Notes under the pieces: model-generated
Told to the model about the DNA's origin: nothing
The model's database searches: none
The model's input: the letters and a program-made list of their open reading frames with translations, nothing else
Made by a program: the position numbers and the translations under genes
NCBI GenBank assembly: GCA_017614465.1
Contig: JAGABW010000043.1
Coordinates: forward strand, 1 to 41,369
Reading direction: 5' to 3'
Length of the DNA stretch: 41,369 bases
Source of the DNA: Bacteroidaceae bacterium
GTDB taxonomy: Bacteria > Bacteroidota > Bacteroidia > Bacteroidales > Bacteroidaceae
In this document: positions 9,201-17,996 of the stretch, piece by piece
How the letters are laid out: the number at the start of each line of letters is the position of its first letter
How positions within the stretch are numbered: the first letter of the stretch is position 1

Positions 9201-9315
9201 AAGGCGAAGCATCACACACAATGCTTAAGTCTGAATCATTTTTACAAGCACCGATTGGCAGATAAACTGTCAGTCATATTATTTTTTATAATCAAGATAT
9301 CATTTAATTATAACT

Positions 9316-11037
9316 GTGACCAAATTTAACATAATCACATATTCAATCATACTAACCATTGCTTCTGTTTTTACATGCAATGCATATGCACAACCAAACA
9401 CATCAAATATAGTATTTTCCTCAAGTCCAAAATTTGAGGAAAGAGCCGTATGGCTTGCAACCATTGGAGGTATTGATTGGCCACGCACAAAAGCAACAGA
9501 CATAAACAGTACTGAAAGACAGAAAAAAGAGCTAAGGGATATTCTCGACAAACTTAAAAACGCAAATATTAATGTGGTATTATTGCAAACACGCATACGT
9601 GGCAGTGTGATATATCCATCAGATATAGAACCTTGGGATCAAGCCATTACCGGACATCCAGGAAAGGCCCCATCGTACGACCCTCTGCAGTTTGCTATCG
9701 AGGAATGCCACAAACGAGGAATTGAACTACATGCCTGGCTTGTAAGCATACCATTAGGCACAGCACAAAGACAACGTTCATATGGTAATAAATCAATTAC
9801 AAGTCATCATCCTGAATTGTGCAAAACTGTTGGAGGTGAAACATTCATGATTCCGGGACAAACAGGTACAGCCGATTATATTGCTGATATCTGTAAAGAA
9901 ATCGTTACGAGATACGATGTTGATGGCATCAGTCTTGATTACATCCGATATCCAGAAAGCCAATACAAGTTTAACGACGACAATCTCTATAAAAAAGCAC
10001 AATCACAAGGATATAATCGTTCTATTAGCGATTGGAGACGCGATAATATTACACGAATCGTACATAAAGTACACGATGTTGTAAAACCGATAAAACCATG
10101 GGTTAAACTAAGCAGCAGCCCTATCGGAAAATATCGCGACCTGTCACGCTTCAGTTCTGGAGGATGGAACTGCTACAACGCCGTTTACCAAGCCCCACAA
10201 GAATGGCTTAGAGACAATAAGCAAGATATGCTATTCCCAATGATGTATTTCTTGGGAAATAATTTCTATCCGTTCCTGTTCGATTGGAACGAAAACAGAT
10301 ACGGCCATCCTGTCGTTCCAGGACTTGGAATATATTTCCTTGACCCACACGAAGGCAAATGGACATTAAACGATGTTAGAGCACAAATGCACACTGCACG
10401 CAAGTCGCAAATCGGCGGTATTGCATTTTATCGTAATCAATATCTTGTAAACAACACAAAAGGACTCTACGACACCTCATGCGAAGAGTTCTTTCCCTAC
10501 CCTGCTCTGACAACACCAATGAGATGGATGAAAAATACCGGAACACCATCAAAGCCAAATAATTTAATAAAAAAAGGAGAAAACCTCTCATGGCAATATG
10601 ACGAACCTATAAAAGACAATAAATGCCAAAGAATTCTTTTCAACATATATTCAAGCAACGAATACCCTGTTGATATAACTAAGGCGGAAAACATCGTTGC
10701 CACACGTGTTCAAGAAAAAAACATACAGATTGACAAATTAAGATCTGATATAGGTTGTTACTTTGCGGTTACAGCTATCAACCGTTATGGTTTTGAAAGC
10801 GAAGCACTTCAAGAAAAAGACCATGGTCCAATGCGTACAATTGAATTCATTCGCGACTTCATAAAAGACCAATACAAAGCCCCCGCAAAAAACATAGACA
10901 ACAAACAAAAGACTAAAAACAAACCAACAAAAACAGCAAAAAACAAAACAAAGGTTAAGAATAATAAATCAACTCCAAAAGAAGATTCACAATCAACAAA
11001 AGTAACTGTCATTGACTTCAGTAAATATCTTGACTGA
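9316..11037 (+). CDS. Secreted glycosyl-hydrolase-like protein, GHL10 (DUF187) family
   Basis: This 573-residue exported protein opens with a signal peptide (MTKFNIITYSIILTIASVFT..., likely cut after CNAYAQ). The start is GTG; no in-frame ATG precedes the signal peptide. The body matches the GHL10 TIM-barrel family (YddW-like): ERAVWLATIGGIDWPR at the start, an internal ELHAWL strand, VDGISLDYIRYP, and an IGGIAFYRNQY segment near the barrel end. Residues ~415-515 look like a fibronectin-type domain. The last ~55 residues form a lysine-, asparagine- and threonine-rich tail that may bind anionic polymers. Family members are thought to act on peptidoglycan or related glycans, but few have been assayed. 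No promoter of the usual form is seen just upstream. Confidence 0.85.
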   Translation: MTKFNIITYSIILTIASVFTCNAYAQPNTSNIVFSSSPKFEERAVWLATIGGIDWPRTKATDINSTERQKKELRDILDKLKNANINVVLLQTRIRGSVIYPSDIEPWDQAITGHPGKAPSYDPLQFAIEECHKRGIELHAWLVSIPLGTAQRQRSYGNKSITSHHPELCKTVGGETFMIPGQTGTADYIADICKEIVTRYDVDGISLDYIRYPESQYKFNDDNLYKKAQSQGYNRSISDWRRDNITRIVHKVHDVVKPIKPWVKLSSSPIGKYRDLSRFSSGGWNCYNAVYQAPQEWLRDNKQDMLFPMMYFLGNNFYPFLFDWNENRYGHPVVPGLGIYFLDPHEGKWTLNDVRAQMHTARKSQIGGIAFYRNQYLVNNTKGLYDTSCEEFFPYPALTTPMRWMKNTGTPSKPNNLIKKGENLSWQYDEPIKDNKCQRILFNIYSSNEYPVDITKAENIVATRVQEKNIQIDKLRSDIGCYFAVTAINRYGFESEALQEKDHGPMRTIEFIRDFIKDQYKAPAKNIDNKQKTKNKPTKTAKNKTKVKNNKSTPKEDSQSTKVTVIDFSKYLD

Positions 11038-11041
11038 TTTA

Positions 11042-11073
11042 TTTGGCGAATTGTTTATTAATTATTAACTTTG
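11042..11073 (+). promoter_or_regulatory. Promoter of thrS
   Basis: TTTG (11042-11045), 20 bases, TAACTTTG (11066-11073). The element overlaps any upstream TTG start, which supports the ATG at 11134 as the real start and predicts a ~55-base leader. Confidence 0.75.
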
Positions 11074-11133
11074 CAGCGTTTAACACAAACTAAAAAATAT
11101 AAAAGGAAGATATATAAAAATCAAAAACATATC

Positions 11134-13083
11134 ATGGCGATAAAAATCACTTTCCCTGACGGTAGCCAGAAAGAATTCAATGCTGGCGTTACCGCACAAG
11201 AAATTGCAGAAAGCATAAGTCCAAGATTGGCAGCTGAGGTGCTTTCATGTAGCGTTAATGGAGAACAAGTAGAACTTAACAGACCAATAACCACAGACGC
11301 AACTATAAATTTATACAAATGGGACGCTCCTGAAGCTAAACATGCGTTTTGGCATACAAGTGCTCACCTCATGGCTGAAGCATTGCAAGAGTTATACCCT
11401 GGAACACAATTCGGTATTGGACCTGCAATAGAAAACGGTTTCTACTACGACGTAATGCCGCCAGAGGGTGTAAAACTCACAGATGCAGAGTTTCCAAAAA
11501 TCGAAAAGAAAATGCAAGAACTTCAGCAAAAGAAAGAAGCTCTTATTCGCCAGGAAATCTCTAAAGCTGATGCATTGAATTTCTTCGGAGACAGAGGTCA
11601 GACATACAAGAACGAACTTATAAACGAACTGGAAGACGGTTCTATCACAACATATACTCAAGGAAACTACACAGACTTGTGCCGTGGTCCACACTTGGTA
11701 AATACAGCAGAAATCAAAGCCGTAAAAGTTTTATCTATGGCTGCTGCTTACTGGCGTGGTGACGAGAAACGTCCTATGATGACACGTATCTATGGTATTT
11801 CCTTCCCTAAGAAGAAAATGTTGGATGAATACCTTGTACAACTTGAAGAAGCTAAAAAACGCGACCACCGCAAGATCGGTAAGGAAATGGAATTGTTCTT
11901 CTTCTCTGAGAAAGTTGGAAAAGGACTTCCAATGTGGTTGCCAAAAGGAACTGCACTTCGTTTAAGACTACAGGAATTCTTAAGAAAAATACAAAAGAAA
12001 TACGGTTATCAGGAAGTTATCACTCCACACATCGGAAGTAAGAGCCTCTACCTCACTTCTGGACACTGGGATCACTACGGAAAAGACTCATTCCAACCAA
12101 TCACAACTCCAGAAGAAGGCGAAGTATATCTTCTTAAACCAATGAACTGCCCTCACCACTGTATGATTTACGCAAATACTCCAAGATCATACAAGGATCT
12201 GCCAATACGTATTGCAGAATTCGGTACAGTTTACAGATACGAGCAAAGCGGAGAACTTCACGGACTTACACGTGTTCGTTCATTCACACAAGACGACGCA
12301 CACATCTTCTGCCGTCCAGACCAAGTGAAAGGCGAATTCCTACGTGTAATGGATATCATTAACATTATCTTCAAGGCACTCGATTTCAAAGACTTCGAAG
12401 CACAGATATCTTTACGTGATCCAAACAACACCGAAAAATATATCGGTAGCGATGAAGTATGGGAAGAGGCACAAAACGCAATCATTGAAGCATGCCGCGA
12501 AAAAGGACTCCCTGCACATGAGGAAACTGGAGAGGCTGCATTCTATGGTCCAAAACTCGACTTCATGATTAAAGATGCACTCGGTCGTCGCTGGCAGCTT
12601 GGAACAATTCAGGTTGACTACAACCTCCCTGAACGTTTCAAACTTGAATACACTGGTGCAGACAACGAGAAGCACCGCCCAGTTATGATCCACCGTGCAC
12701 CATTCGGTTCTATGGAACGCTTCGTTGCAGTTCTTATCGAACACACTGCAGGACATTTCCCATTGTGGTTAACTCCAGATCAAGTCGTTGTATTACCAAT
12801 CTCTGAGAAATTCAACGATTACGCAAATCAAGTTTGTGAATACCTCAACCAACAAGATGTACGCACAATCATTGACGATCGTAACGAGAAGATCGGTCGT
12901 AAGATACGCGACAACGAATTAAAACATATTCCATACCTCCTTATCGTTGGTGAAAAAGAAGCATCAGAAGGCACTGTAAACGTACGCAAACAAGGCGAAC
13001 AAGGACAACAAGAAACAATGTCTATGCAAGATTTCGCAAAGAAAATTCAGGAGGAAGTTAAGAATATGACTGAAAATTTCTAA
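11134..13083 (+). CDS. thrS: Threonine--tRNA ligase
   Basis: Charges tRNA-Thr in the cytosol; 649 residues from the chosen start. The frame is open further upstream to a TTG at 11071, but that lies within the promoter, and the ATG at 11134 gives the standard beginning [11 protein letters not shown]. Domains in order: TGS domain at 1-60; editing and SAD domains at about 65-225 ([11 protein letters not shown], and DLCRGPHL for the metal/editing site); class II catalytic core with the zinc cysteine in [10 protein letters not shown]; motif 2 in [24 protein letters not shown]; motif 3 in [13 protein letters not shown]; and the anticodon-binding domain at about 545-640 ([14 protein letters not shown]). 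In many Bacteroidales thrS is followed by infC-rpmI-rplT. Here a strong terminator follows and those genes are absent. Confidence 0.97.
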   Translation: MAIKITFPDGSQKEFNAGVTAQEIAESISPRLAAEVLSCSVNGEQVELNRPITTDATINLYKWDAPEAKHAFWHTSAHLMAEALQELYPGTQFGIGPAIENGFYYDVMPPEGVKLTDAEFPKIEKKMQELQQKKEALIRQEISKADALNFFGDRGQTYKNELINELEDGSITTYTQGNYTDLCRGPHLVNTAEIKAVKVLSMAAAYWRGDEKRPMMTRIYGISFPKKKMLDEYLVQLEEAKKRDHRKIGKEMELFFFSEKVGKGLPMWLPKGTALRLRLQEFLRKIQKKYGYQEVITPHIGSKSLYLTSGHWDHYGKDSFQPITTPEEGEVYLLKPMNCPHHCMIYANTPRSYKDLPIRIAEFGTVYRYEQSGELHGLTRVRSFTQDDAHIFCRPDQVKGEFLRVMDIINIIFKALDFKDFEAQISLRDPNNTEKYIGSDEVWEEAQNAIIEACREKGLPAHEETGEAAFYGPKLDFMIKDALGRRWQLGTIQVDYNLPERFKLEYTGADNEKHRPVMIHRAPFGSMERFVAVLIEHTAGHFPLWLTPDQVVVLPISEKFNDYANQVCEYLNQQDVRTIIDDRNEKIGRKIRDNELKHIPYLLIVGEKEASEGTVNVRKQGEQGQQETMSMQDFAKKIQEEVKNMTENF

Positions 13084-13111
13084 ACTAATCCATTTAGTAT
13101 TAGATAAATAC

Positions 13112-13150
13112 AAGAGAGCAAAGGTATTTTAAGTCTTTGCTCTCTTTTTT
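13112..13150 (+). terminator. Intrinsic terminator of thrS
   Basis: A 12-bp perfect stem (13112-13123 and 13135-13146) with an 11-base loop runs directly into a T tract. Confidence 0.88.
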
Positions 13151-13246
13151 ATACCCTTTTTTGCTAAATATAGTTTACAATTAAACATAAATTAACAGAT
13201 AACAACAATAAATAAACCTTATTACTGAATAGATTACAAAATATAA

Positions 13247-13278
13247 TTTGGAAATATACGACAAGAATAATATTTTTG
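13247..13278 (+). promoter_or_regulatory. Promoter of the leukocidin-like lipoprotein gene
   Basis: TTTG (13247-13250), 20 bases, TATTTTTG (13271-13278). Transcription would begin near 13284, giving a long AT-rich leader of about 147 bases before the ATG. Apart from this and the thrS terminator, nothing else is seen in the 347-base gap. Confidence 0.7.
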
Positions 13279-13430
13279 AGAAAAAAATTATACATACAAC
13301 AATTATTCAATACATACTTACTTAATATAAACTTCATTAAAATATCCTAACTATCTAAGTATAATCAAATAATTAAAAGTTGAGAGTTAAATACTATAAA
13401 TATCAATGCTAACTAAAAAAACTAAAGACT

Positions 13431-15155
13431 ATGATTAAAAACTATTCAAGAAAAATTCAATGGCTAAGTGCATTTACACTTATGATAATTAGCGCACTAT
13501 TCATCATCGCATGTAACGACAACGACGATGACAATCCTGACATTGCTGTACCTAAAGGGCTTTGGTGGGCACTATATAACAACGAAGGTACTTTTAATAA
13601 TGAGGAATACAACTATGTAGGACAAGCTCTACAATTGAATGCAGATGGAACAGGTTATACTGCAACATTCTATTTCAAAGACAATGTAGAAAATTTCATA
13701 GGTATGCGTGGCGGTAAAAACATAACACCACTCACATACACAGTAAAGGAGGACGGACGTATCCGTCTTAACTTCTCAAAAGGTTACCAACCAGACATAG
13801 ACTTTTATTCTGCAATGAATCTTCAACTGGACGACAAATACATAAGCGGCACCTTTAACGAAGAAACATTCTTAATGGAACTTGCCAATGACTGGGAAGT
13901 TGATCAAATACAAGAATGGGATAACGCTGCCAACGGCGGCAACGAGCTTAGTTCGTCTCAAAGACGTACAAGCATTGAGAACGATGGAACACATTATAGT
14001 AAGGATTATTCATTCAGACTCAATTATCAGATTGACAAAGGTACAGGATGCGACCCTGACAACTTGGACAAGAGCGGTTCAATCAGTCTGGATTTCTGGG
14101 TATATCCAGTATATATCCAATCATCTAACGGACAACAAGCAGGTGACTACTATTTTGTAACTTGCGCAGTAACACCTCACAACAATAGCCTTTGGGGACC
14201 TTATGTAGGTTCACATGGGTGGACACGCAACCGTATTTATGGATACTGGTTCAAAGAGATGGATTTGGCAGTTCAACTTGTTAACGAAGATGGAACAACT
14301 ATTGAAGGTTTGCAATACTATAATCGTCCAATACCTGAAAATCAGAACGATAGTCGAAACTATTCATCTGGCAAGAATTATTCACTTACTTCATCATTAT
14401 CAGGTGGAGGTAGCGAAAAACAAGGATTTAACGCATCAATGGGAGTATCATTTGGTTGCACTTGGACAAGCAGCACAAGCTACACTTTGACTACAATCAA
14501 CTACACCCGAGACTCTTCAACTCCAACAGTTAAATATCACTACTATAGTGAAAATGTGAAACTTAAAGATGACATGGACGATATCGAAGCCAACTTCCCT
14601 ACTGCATGTCATACAGAATTCACAGCACATAGTTCATGGGTATGGTACGTACCATACGATGAAAGCGGAGAAAAAGGTGTAAAGGACTTCTTAGACAAAC
14701 GATTCCGCCTGAAGGCAAGTGTCAATGCTGTATATAGCTCATGGTACCACTGGCGGGGAAGTGCAGAATTCGACAGTAATCGAAAAGATTACTATGATGC
14801 TAAATTTAACACAGACGACGGATTCCTACTATTACAACCAAACCGTGTTCCATGGGGCGTTATAGCATTAAAGAACGCTATGAGCACAGAAATGGCACAT
14901 GTTAAATTCTATCGTTCTGGCGAAGAAAACAAAGAACCAGTATTAACACTAAGCGGTTCATATGCTAAGAATCAAGTTGCCAAAGCATCACTCGCTGAAG
15001 GTACATACACAATAATATTCGACCAAATGGACCCAAACAACAACAAAATAATAAGCCAATGGGTATTAAGAAATGTCACAGTACATCAAGGTCGTGACGA
15101 AGCCTCTGCTACAACTGACGCTTCTACAGTCGATGCACAACAAATCAGGGGATAA
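13431..15155 (+). CDS. Surface lipoprotein with leukocidin/hemolysin-like beta-rich domain
   Basis: The 574-residue protein has a lipoprotein signal peptide ending FIIAC, with the lipidated cysteine at residue 28. The acidic stretch right after it (NDNDDD) resembles the signal that sends Bacteroidota lipoproteins to the cell surface. Residues ~38-160 look like a small beta-barrel or lipocalin-like domain (GLWWALYNNEG...). Residues ~190-480 resemble beta-pore-forming toxins of the leukocidin/alpha-hemolysin type. A YYFVTCAVTPHNNSLW...GY block leads to a Gly/Ser/Thr-alternating segment (YSLTSSLSGGGS..., SMGVSFGCTWTSSTSYTLTT) placed like the membrane hairpin, followed by a tryptophan-rich strand (SSWVWYVPYDESG) and FRLKASVNAVYSSW. 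The family call is my reading by eye and is uncertain. No immunity or partner gene is recognisable beside it. Confidence 0.6.
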   Translation: MIKNYSRKIQWLSAFTLMIISALFIIACNDNDDDNPDIAVPKGLWWALYNNEGTFNNEEYNYVGQALQLNADGTGYTATFYFKDNVENFIGMRGGKNITPLTYTVKEDGRIRLNFSKGYQPDIDFYSAMNLQLDDKYISGTFNEETFLMELANDWEVDQIQEWDNAANGGNELSSSQRRTSIENDGTHYSKDYSFRLNYQIDKGTGCDPDNLDKSGSISLDFWVYPVYIQSSNGQQAGDYYFVTCAVTPHNNSLWGPYVGSHGWTRNRIYGYWFKEMDLAVQLVNEDGTTIEGLQYYNRPIPENQNDSRNYSSGKNYSLTSSLSGGGSEKQGFNASMGVSFGCTWTSSTSYTLTTINYTRDSSTPTVKYHYYSENVKLKDDMDDIEANFPTACHTEFTAHSSWVWYVPYDESGEKGVKDFLDKRFRLKASVNAVYSSWYHWRGSAEFDSNRKDYYDAKFNTDDGFLLLQPNRVPWGVIALKNAMSTEMAHVKFYRSGEENKEPVLTLSGSYAKNQVAKASLAEGTYTIIFDQMDPNNNKIISQWVLRNVTVHQGRDEASATTDASTVDAQQIRG

Positions 15156-15225
15156 AACTCATAAAACCTGAAACATTTAGTGACTAAGATTTTTATATAA
15201 AAAAGATTATAGATCAAATTTAGTT

Positions 15226-15260
15226 ATAGGAGAGTTTGTATGAAAATACAACTCTCCTAT
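15226..15260 (+). terminator. Hairpin after the lipoprotein gene
   Basis: ATAGGAGAGTT (15226-15236) and AACTCTCCTAT (15250-15260) are exact complements, with more pairing inside. Only a weak T-rich stretch follows. It is a probable transcript end. Confidence 0.6.
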
Positions 15261-15466
15261 TATATTTAATATATTGAGGTATATAAAAGAAAAATTTATA
15301 GACTGAAGACACCCGCTTGTCTTAATTACTAATATGAGATATATAAAAAATTCTAGAAAAGAGTACCATCAAATTTGTTTTAAAGCACACACAAAAAGCA
15401 AAAATTGTTAAAATACATTAAAAATAACACGTAAACACAATAAATTGAAGATAATTAATAAAAAAA

Positions 15467-15498
15467 TTTGGATATATGAAAAAAACATTCTATATTTG
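15467..15498 (+). promoter_or_regulatory. Promoter of the small T9SS-type protein gene
   Basis: TTTG (15467-15470), 20 bases, TATATTTG (15491-15498). Transcription should start near 15503-15505, so the ATG at 15501 is too early to serve as start and the ATG at 15525 is favoured. Confidence 0.72.
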
Positions 15499-15524
15499 CA
15501 ATGAAACTACAAATACGGCTGCGT

Positions 15525-15848
15525 ATGACAAGAAAAATAATTACATTATTGACTATTGCTGTATTGTTTACAGTATCGCAAAAAATGTCAGCTCAAGATG
15601 TGCAGAAGGATCAAAGCAAAGCACAGATTGAGAGTGAACTTGTTGCGCCAAATATAGTAGTCAACAAAGCTGTAGTACGTATCAAAACAGCACAAGGGTA
15701 CATTCTCGAAATATACAATCTTGCTGGCGTAAAAATCAAGAACATAAGAATCGACAGTAACGATAAAGCTATCGAATTAGATGATTTGCCAAAAGGTTGT
15801 TATCTTTTAAGAATCGGAAAAACTACACGAAAATTTTATATCAATTAA
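15525..15848 (+). CDS. Small secreted protein made mostly of a T9SS-type sorting domain
   Basis: The product is 107 residues from the ATG at 15525. That ATG gives a classic signal peptide (MTRKIITLLTIAVLFTVSQK, cut after MSAQ) and lies about 20 bases after the predicted transcription start. An in-frame ATG at 15501 would add eight residues. After cleavage about 25 polar residues remain, followed by a domain that looks like the C-terminal sorting domain of type IX secretion: LEIYNLAGVKIKN, then a short linker, LPKGCYLLRIG and a final KFYIN. Such domains normally sit behind a large cargo; here almost nothing precedes it. It may be a mini-cargo or a remnant of a larger protein. It stands alone with its own strong promoter. 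Confidence 0.7.
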   Translation: MTRKIITLLTIAVLFTVSQKMSAQDVQKDQSKAQIESELVAPNIVVNKAVVRIKTAQGYILEIYNLAGVKIKNIRIDSNDKAIELDDLPKGCYLLRIGKTTRKFYIN

Positions 15849-16232
15849 AATTCATTCGTAAGAACAAGATAAGGTGGACACATTTTATTACTAATAAAAA
15901 CATATAATAAATCTACACATACCACTTTGTTTAATGCCCAATTGATGCGAAAAACTGATAATCAGTAAAAACAACAAAATCAAACTGCAAAAACAGATAT
16001 AATACACAAAAGATTTGTTAAGCAGTAAAAATATGAGACAAATAGAATAAACACACTGATTAACATTAATAATTGATTTAAAATCGGATTATAAACATCA
16101 GTACTAAACGCCAACATACTCACAATTAAATCATTAATTGTTATAAAACAACCCAGATGACATGAACAGATTGTGGGTAATAGTAAGATGGAATAATCAA
16201 TACATAAAAGAATTGCGCCACAAAAGAATGCG
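15849..16232. other. AT-rich gap before the sigma factor gene
   Basis: No gene is supported in this 384-base gap. It holds one inverted repeat, ACAATTAA (16122-16129) and TTAATTGT (16134-16141), about 92 bases before the sigma factor start. No housekeeping TAnnTTTG promoter with a partner -33 box was found, which would fit a promoter read by an alternative sigma factor. Confidence 0.4.
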
Positions 16233-16778
16233 ATGAACAATTACAATGAAGAAGAAATATTGGCACTATTGCAAGATCCGAAAACATGCGAGAAAGCATT
16301 TGAAGAGATTGTAAACCGATACAGCCAACCATTATATTGGCAAATCCGGCGATTAGTGACATTCCACGACGATGCCGACGACATTCTTCAAAACACATTC
16401 ATCAAAACGTGGAACAATATCGGCAATTTCAGAGGAGAATCAAAACTCTCCACATGGATTTACAAAATTGCATATAACGAATGTATTACATTTTTAAATC
16501 ACAAAAAAGAAGTAATATCGCTTGATGATACAGACTCTATTTACGCAACGCAATTAGAAAGTGATCCGTACTTCGATGGCGACGAAACACAAAAAATGCT
16601 ACAACAAGCACTAAATTCGTTACCAAGCAAGCAAAGAGCTGTTTTCCAGATGAAATACTTCGAAGACATGAAATATGAAGAAATCTCAAGTATAACAGGA
16701 ACCAGCATCGGAGCCCTCAAGGCATCTTTCCATCATGCTGTGAAAAAAATTGAGGATTTTTTTAATAATAATGATTAA
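16233..16778 (+). CDS. ECF-type RNA polymerase sigma factor
   Basis: This 181-residue group-IV sigma factor directs RNA polymerase to a small set of promoters. Region 2 is seen at about residues 20-95: FEEIVNRYSQPLYWQIRRL, then the -10-recognition segment DADDILQNTFIKTWNNIGNF and STWIYKIAYN. Region 4 is at about 125-178: LPSKQRAVFQMKYFEDMKYEEIS and the helix-turn-helix GTSIGALKASFHHAVKKIE. No additional domain is present. The two downstream genes, after 51 and 15 bases, encode a one-pass membrane protein and a CpxP-like periplasmic protein, the usual arrangement for an envelope-stress module. No housekeeping promoter is visible upstream, so autoregulation is plausible. Confidence 0.9.
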   Translation: MNNYNEEEILALLQDPKTCEKAFEEIVNRYSQPLYWQIRRLVTFHDDADDILQNTFIKTWNNIGNFRGESKLSTWIYKIAYNECITFLNHKKEVISLDDTDSIYATQLESDPYFDGDETQKMLQQALNSLPSKQRAVFQMKYFEDMKYEEISSITGTSIGALKASFHHAVKKIEDFFNNND

Positions 16779-16829
16779 ACCATAACAAATTTACATAGTC
16801 AAACTGATAAACTAAAGTATTTTTGTGAA

Positions 16830-17216
16830 ATGAATAATGAAACAATAAACAAATCAGCACGTTTCAGTAAAGACAATCCATTTACTGTTCCTGAGGGTTA
16901 CTTTGAAACTCTCACGCAAAGAGTAATGGACAATGTTAGACAAACAGAACGAGCTAACGTTGTTTGCATTACACAAAAAAGACGTGTAAATTGGCAATTA
17001 TGGACTTGGGGAATAGCTGCATGTATTGTTGGAGCTTTAGTGTTCGTACAAATTCAAAGAAGTAAAACTTCTGACCCACAAGAGACCTCGCTACTTGCAG
17101 AACAAAATCAGGTAGAAAACTATACATATGATGATCAATATCAAGATGAAGAGATGAATTATGCTATGGTGGACTACAACGATGTTTACTGTTATCTTTC
17201 AGGAACAGAATATTAA
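16830..17216 (+). CDS. Putative anti-sigma factor, single-pass membrane protein
   Basis: This 128-residue protein has an N-terminal cytosolic part with the motif NPFTVPEGYFETLTQRVM, common in Bacteroidota proteins encoded beside ECF sigma factors. One transmembrane segment lies at about residues 57-75 (LWTWGIAACIVGALVFVQI), followed by a short acidic, tyrosine-rich periplasmic tail (NYTYDDQYQDEEMNYAMVDY). The position right after the sigma gene and the topology suggest that it holds the sigma factor at the membrane. No classical zinc anti-sigma motif is present, so the role is inferred from context. Confidence 0.7.
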   Translation: MNNETINKSARFSKDNPFTVPEGYFETLTQRVMDNVRQTERANVVCITQKRRVNWQLWTWGIAACIVGALVFVQIQRSKTSDPQETSLLAEQNQVENYTYDDQYQDEEMNYAMVDYNDVYCYLSGTEY

Positions 17217-17231
17217 TAAAGAATTAAAACA

Positions 17232-17768
17232 ATGAGAACATTTATATTTATATTGCTTATATCCATTATGCCAATAACTGCATTGGCACAAAGAGGAGCC
17301 TCATTTCAAGGAGGCGCTCCATCACATGGTATGCAAGGAAATGGTTCCTCACCTGTACAATTCTCACCTGAAGCATTTAACAACATGTTGGAACAATTCA
17401 TAAAAAACGAGGCAGACCTAACACAACAGGAATGCAATGAATTCTTCCCTATCATGCATGAGATGTTCGCTAAAAAACGTGAAATCCAACACAAGATATT
17501 TTTAAATATCCGTAAAGGACACACAGCAACAACTGAGGCTGAATATGAGAGACTTATCAACGAGATTACAGGTTTGGAAATCGAAGATAAACGCATAGAA
17601 CAGATATACTATAAGAAATTTCATAAAGTATTATCTTGGCGAAAAATCCACAAGGTTAGAGGTGCATTAGACCGTTTCTACAGAGAAGCACTAAGAAAGT
17701 TCACACCTCATCCACAAAGACCCTCAAACGAGAATCCTTGGCAAGGTGGAAATAACAGAAGAAAATAA
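17232..17768 (+). CDS. CpxP/Spy-like periplasmic protein
   Basis: This 178-residue protein has a signal peptide (MRTFIFILLISIMPITALAQ) and a Gly/Ser-rich stretch. It continues into a helical domain with LTQQECNEFFPIMHEMFAKKREI at about residues 62-84 and a basic helix LSWRKIHKVRGALDRFYREALRKF towards the end. This spacing is like the Spy/CpxP family of small helical chaperone-like sensors, although the family LTxxQ signature is only approximate. It is the third gene of the sigma module, 15 bases after the anti-sigma gene, and could be both target and feedback sensor. Metal binding cannot be inferred. Confidence 0.68.
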   Translation: MRTFIFILLISIMPITALAQRGASFQGGAPSHGMQGNGSSPVQFSPEAFNNMLEQFIKNEADLTQQECNEFFPIMHEMFAKKREIQHKIFLNIRKGHTATTEAEYERLINEITGLEIEDKRIEQIYYKKFHKVLSWRKIHKVRGALDRFYREALRKFTPHPQRPSNENPWQGGNNRRK

Positions 17769-17816
17769 TCATCTATAATAAGTATGTAAACTTTTTTATA
17801 ATTGTTGTTTTTGGGT

Positions 17817-17851
17817 GGATGCACATGTGAATGTGTGTCCATTACCTTTTT
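17817..17851 (+). terminator. Possible terminator of the sigma module
   Basis: GGATGCACA (17817-17825) can pair with TGTGTGTCC (17832-17840), including two G-T pairs. A T run follows at 17847-17851. Its strength is moderate. Confidence 0.45.
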
Positions 17852-17965
17852 ATAGGGTTGATGATTTATAAATCATAATTTATACAAGAGATATTTATGC
17901 GGTTTTATAGACCATCACAAAAACGTATGGAATGAGTAAAATTTCGTCAATTCAGAGTTTTTTAG

Positions 17966-17973
17966 TAACTTTG
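17966..17973 (+). promoter_or_regulatory. -7 element for the MATE gene
   Basis: TAACTTTG matches TAnnTTTG. A TTTC at 17942-17945, 20 bases upstream, may be a weak -33 box. The leader would be about 20 bases. Confidence 0.55.
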
Positions 17974-17996
17974 CAACAAATTTGTTGAATAACACA

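Noticed and set aside
10376..11012. Several minus-strand frames inside the GHL10 gene
   Set aside because: They are antisense shadows of the lysine- and asparagine-rich coding strand without promoters or family similarity.
11071..11133. Extending thrS to the TTG at 11071
   Set aside because: It overlaps the TAACTTTG promoter element, and the standard ThrRS N-terminus begins at 11134.
13882..14490. Two plus-strand frames inside the lipoprotein gene
   Set aside because: They are out-of-frame shadows; the main frame is continuous with a proper signal peptide and stop.
15980..16240. Minus-strand frame of 86 codons in the gap before the sigma gene
   Set aside because: It is hydrophobic only because the DNA is AT-rich; it has no promoter and overlaps the sigma gene start.
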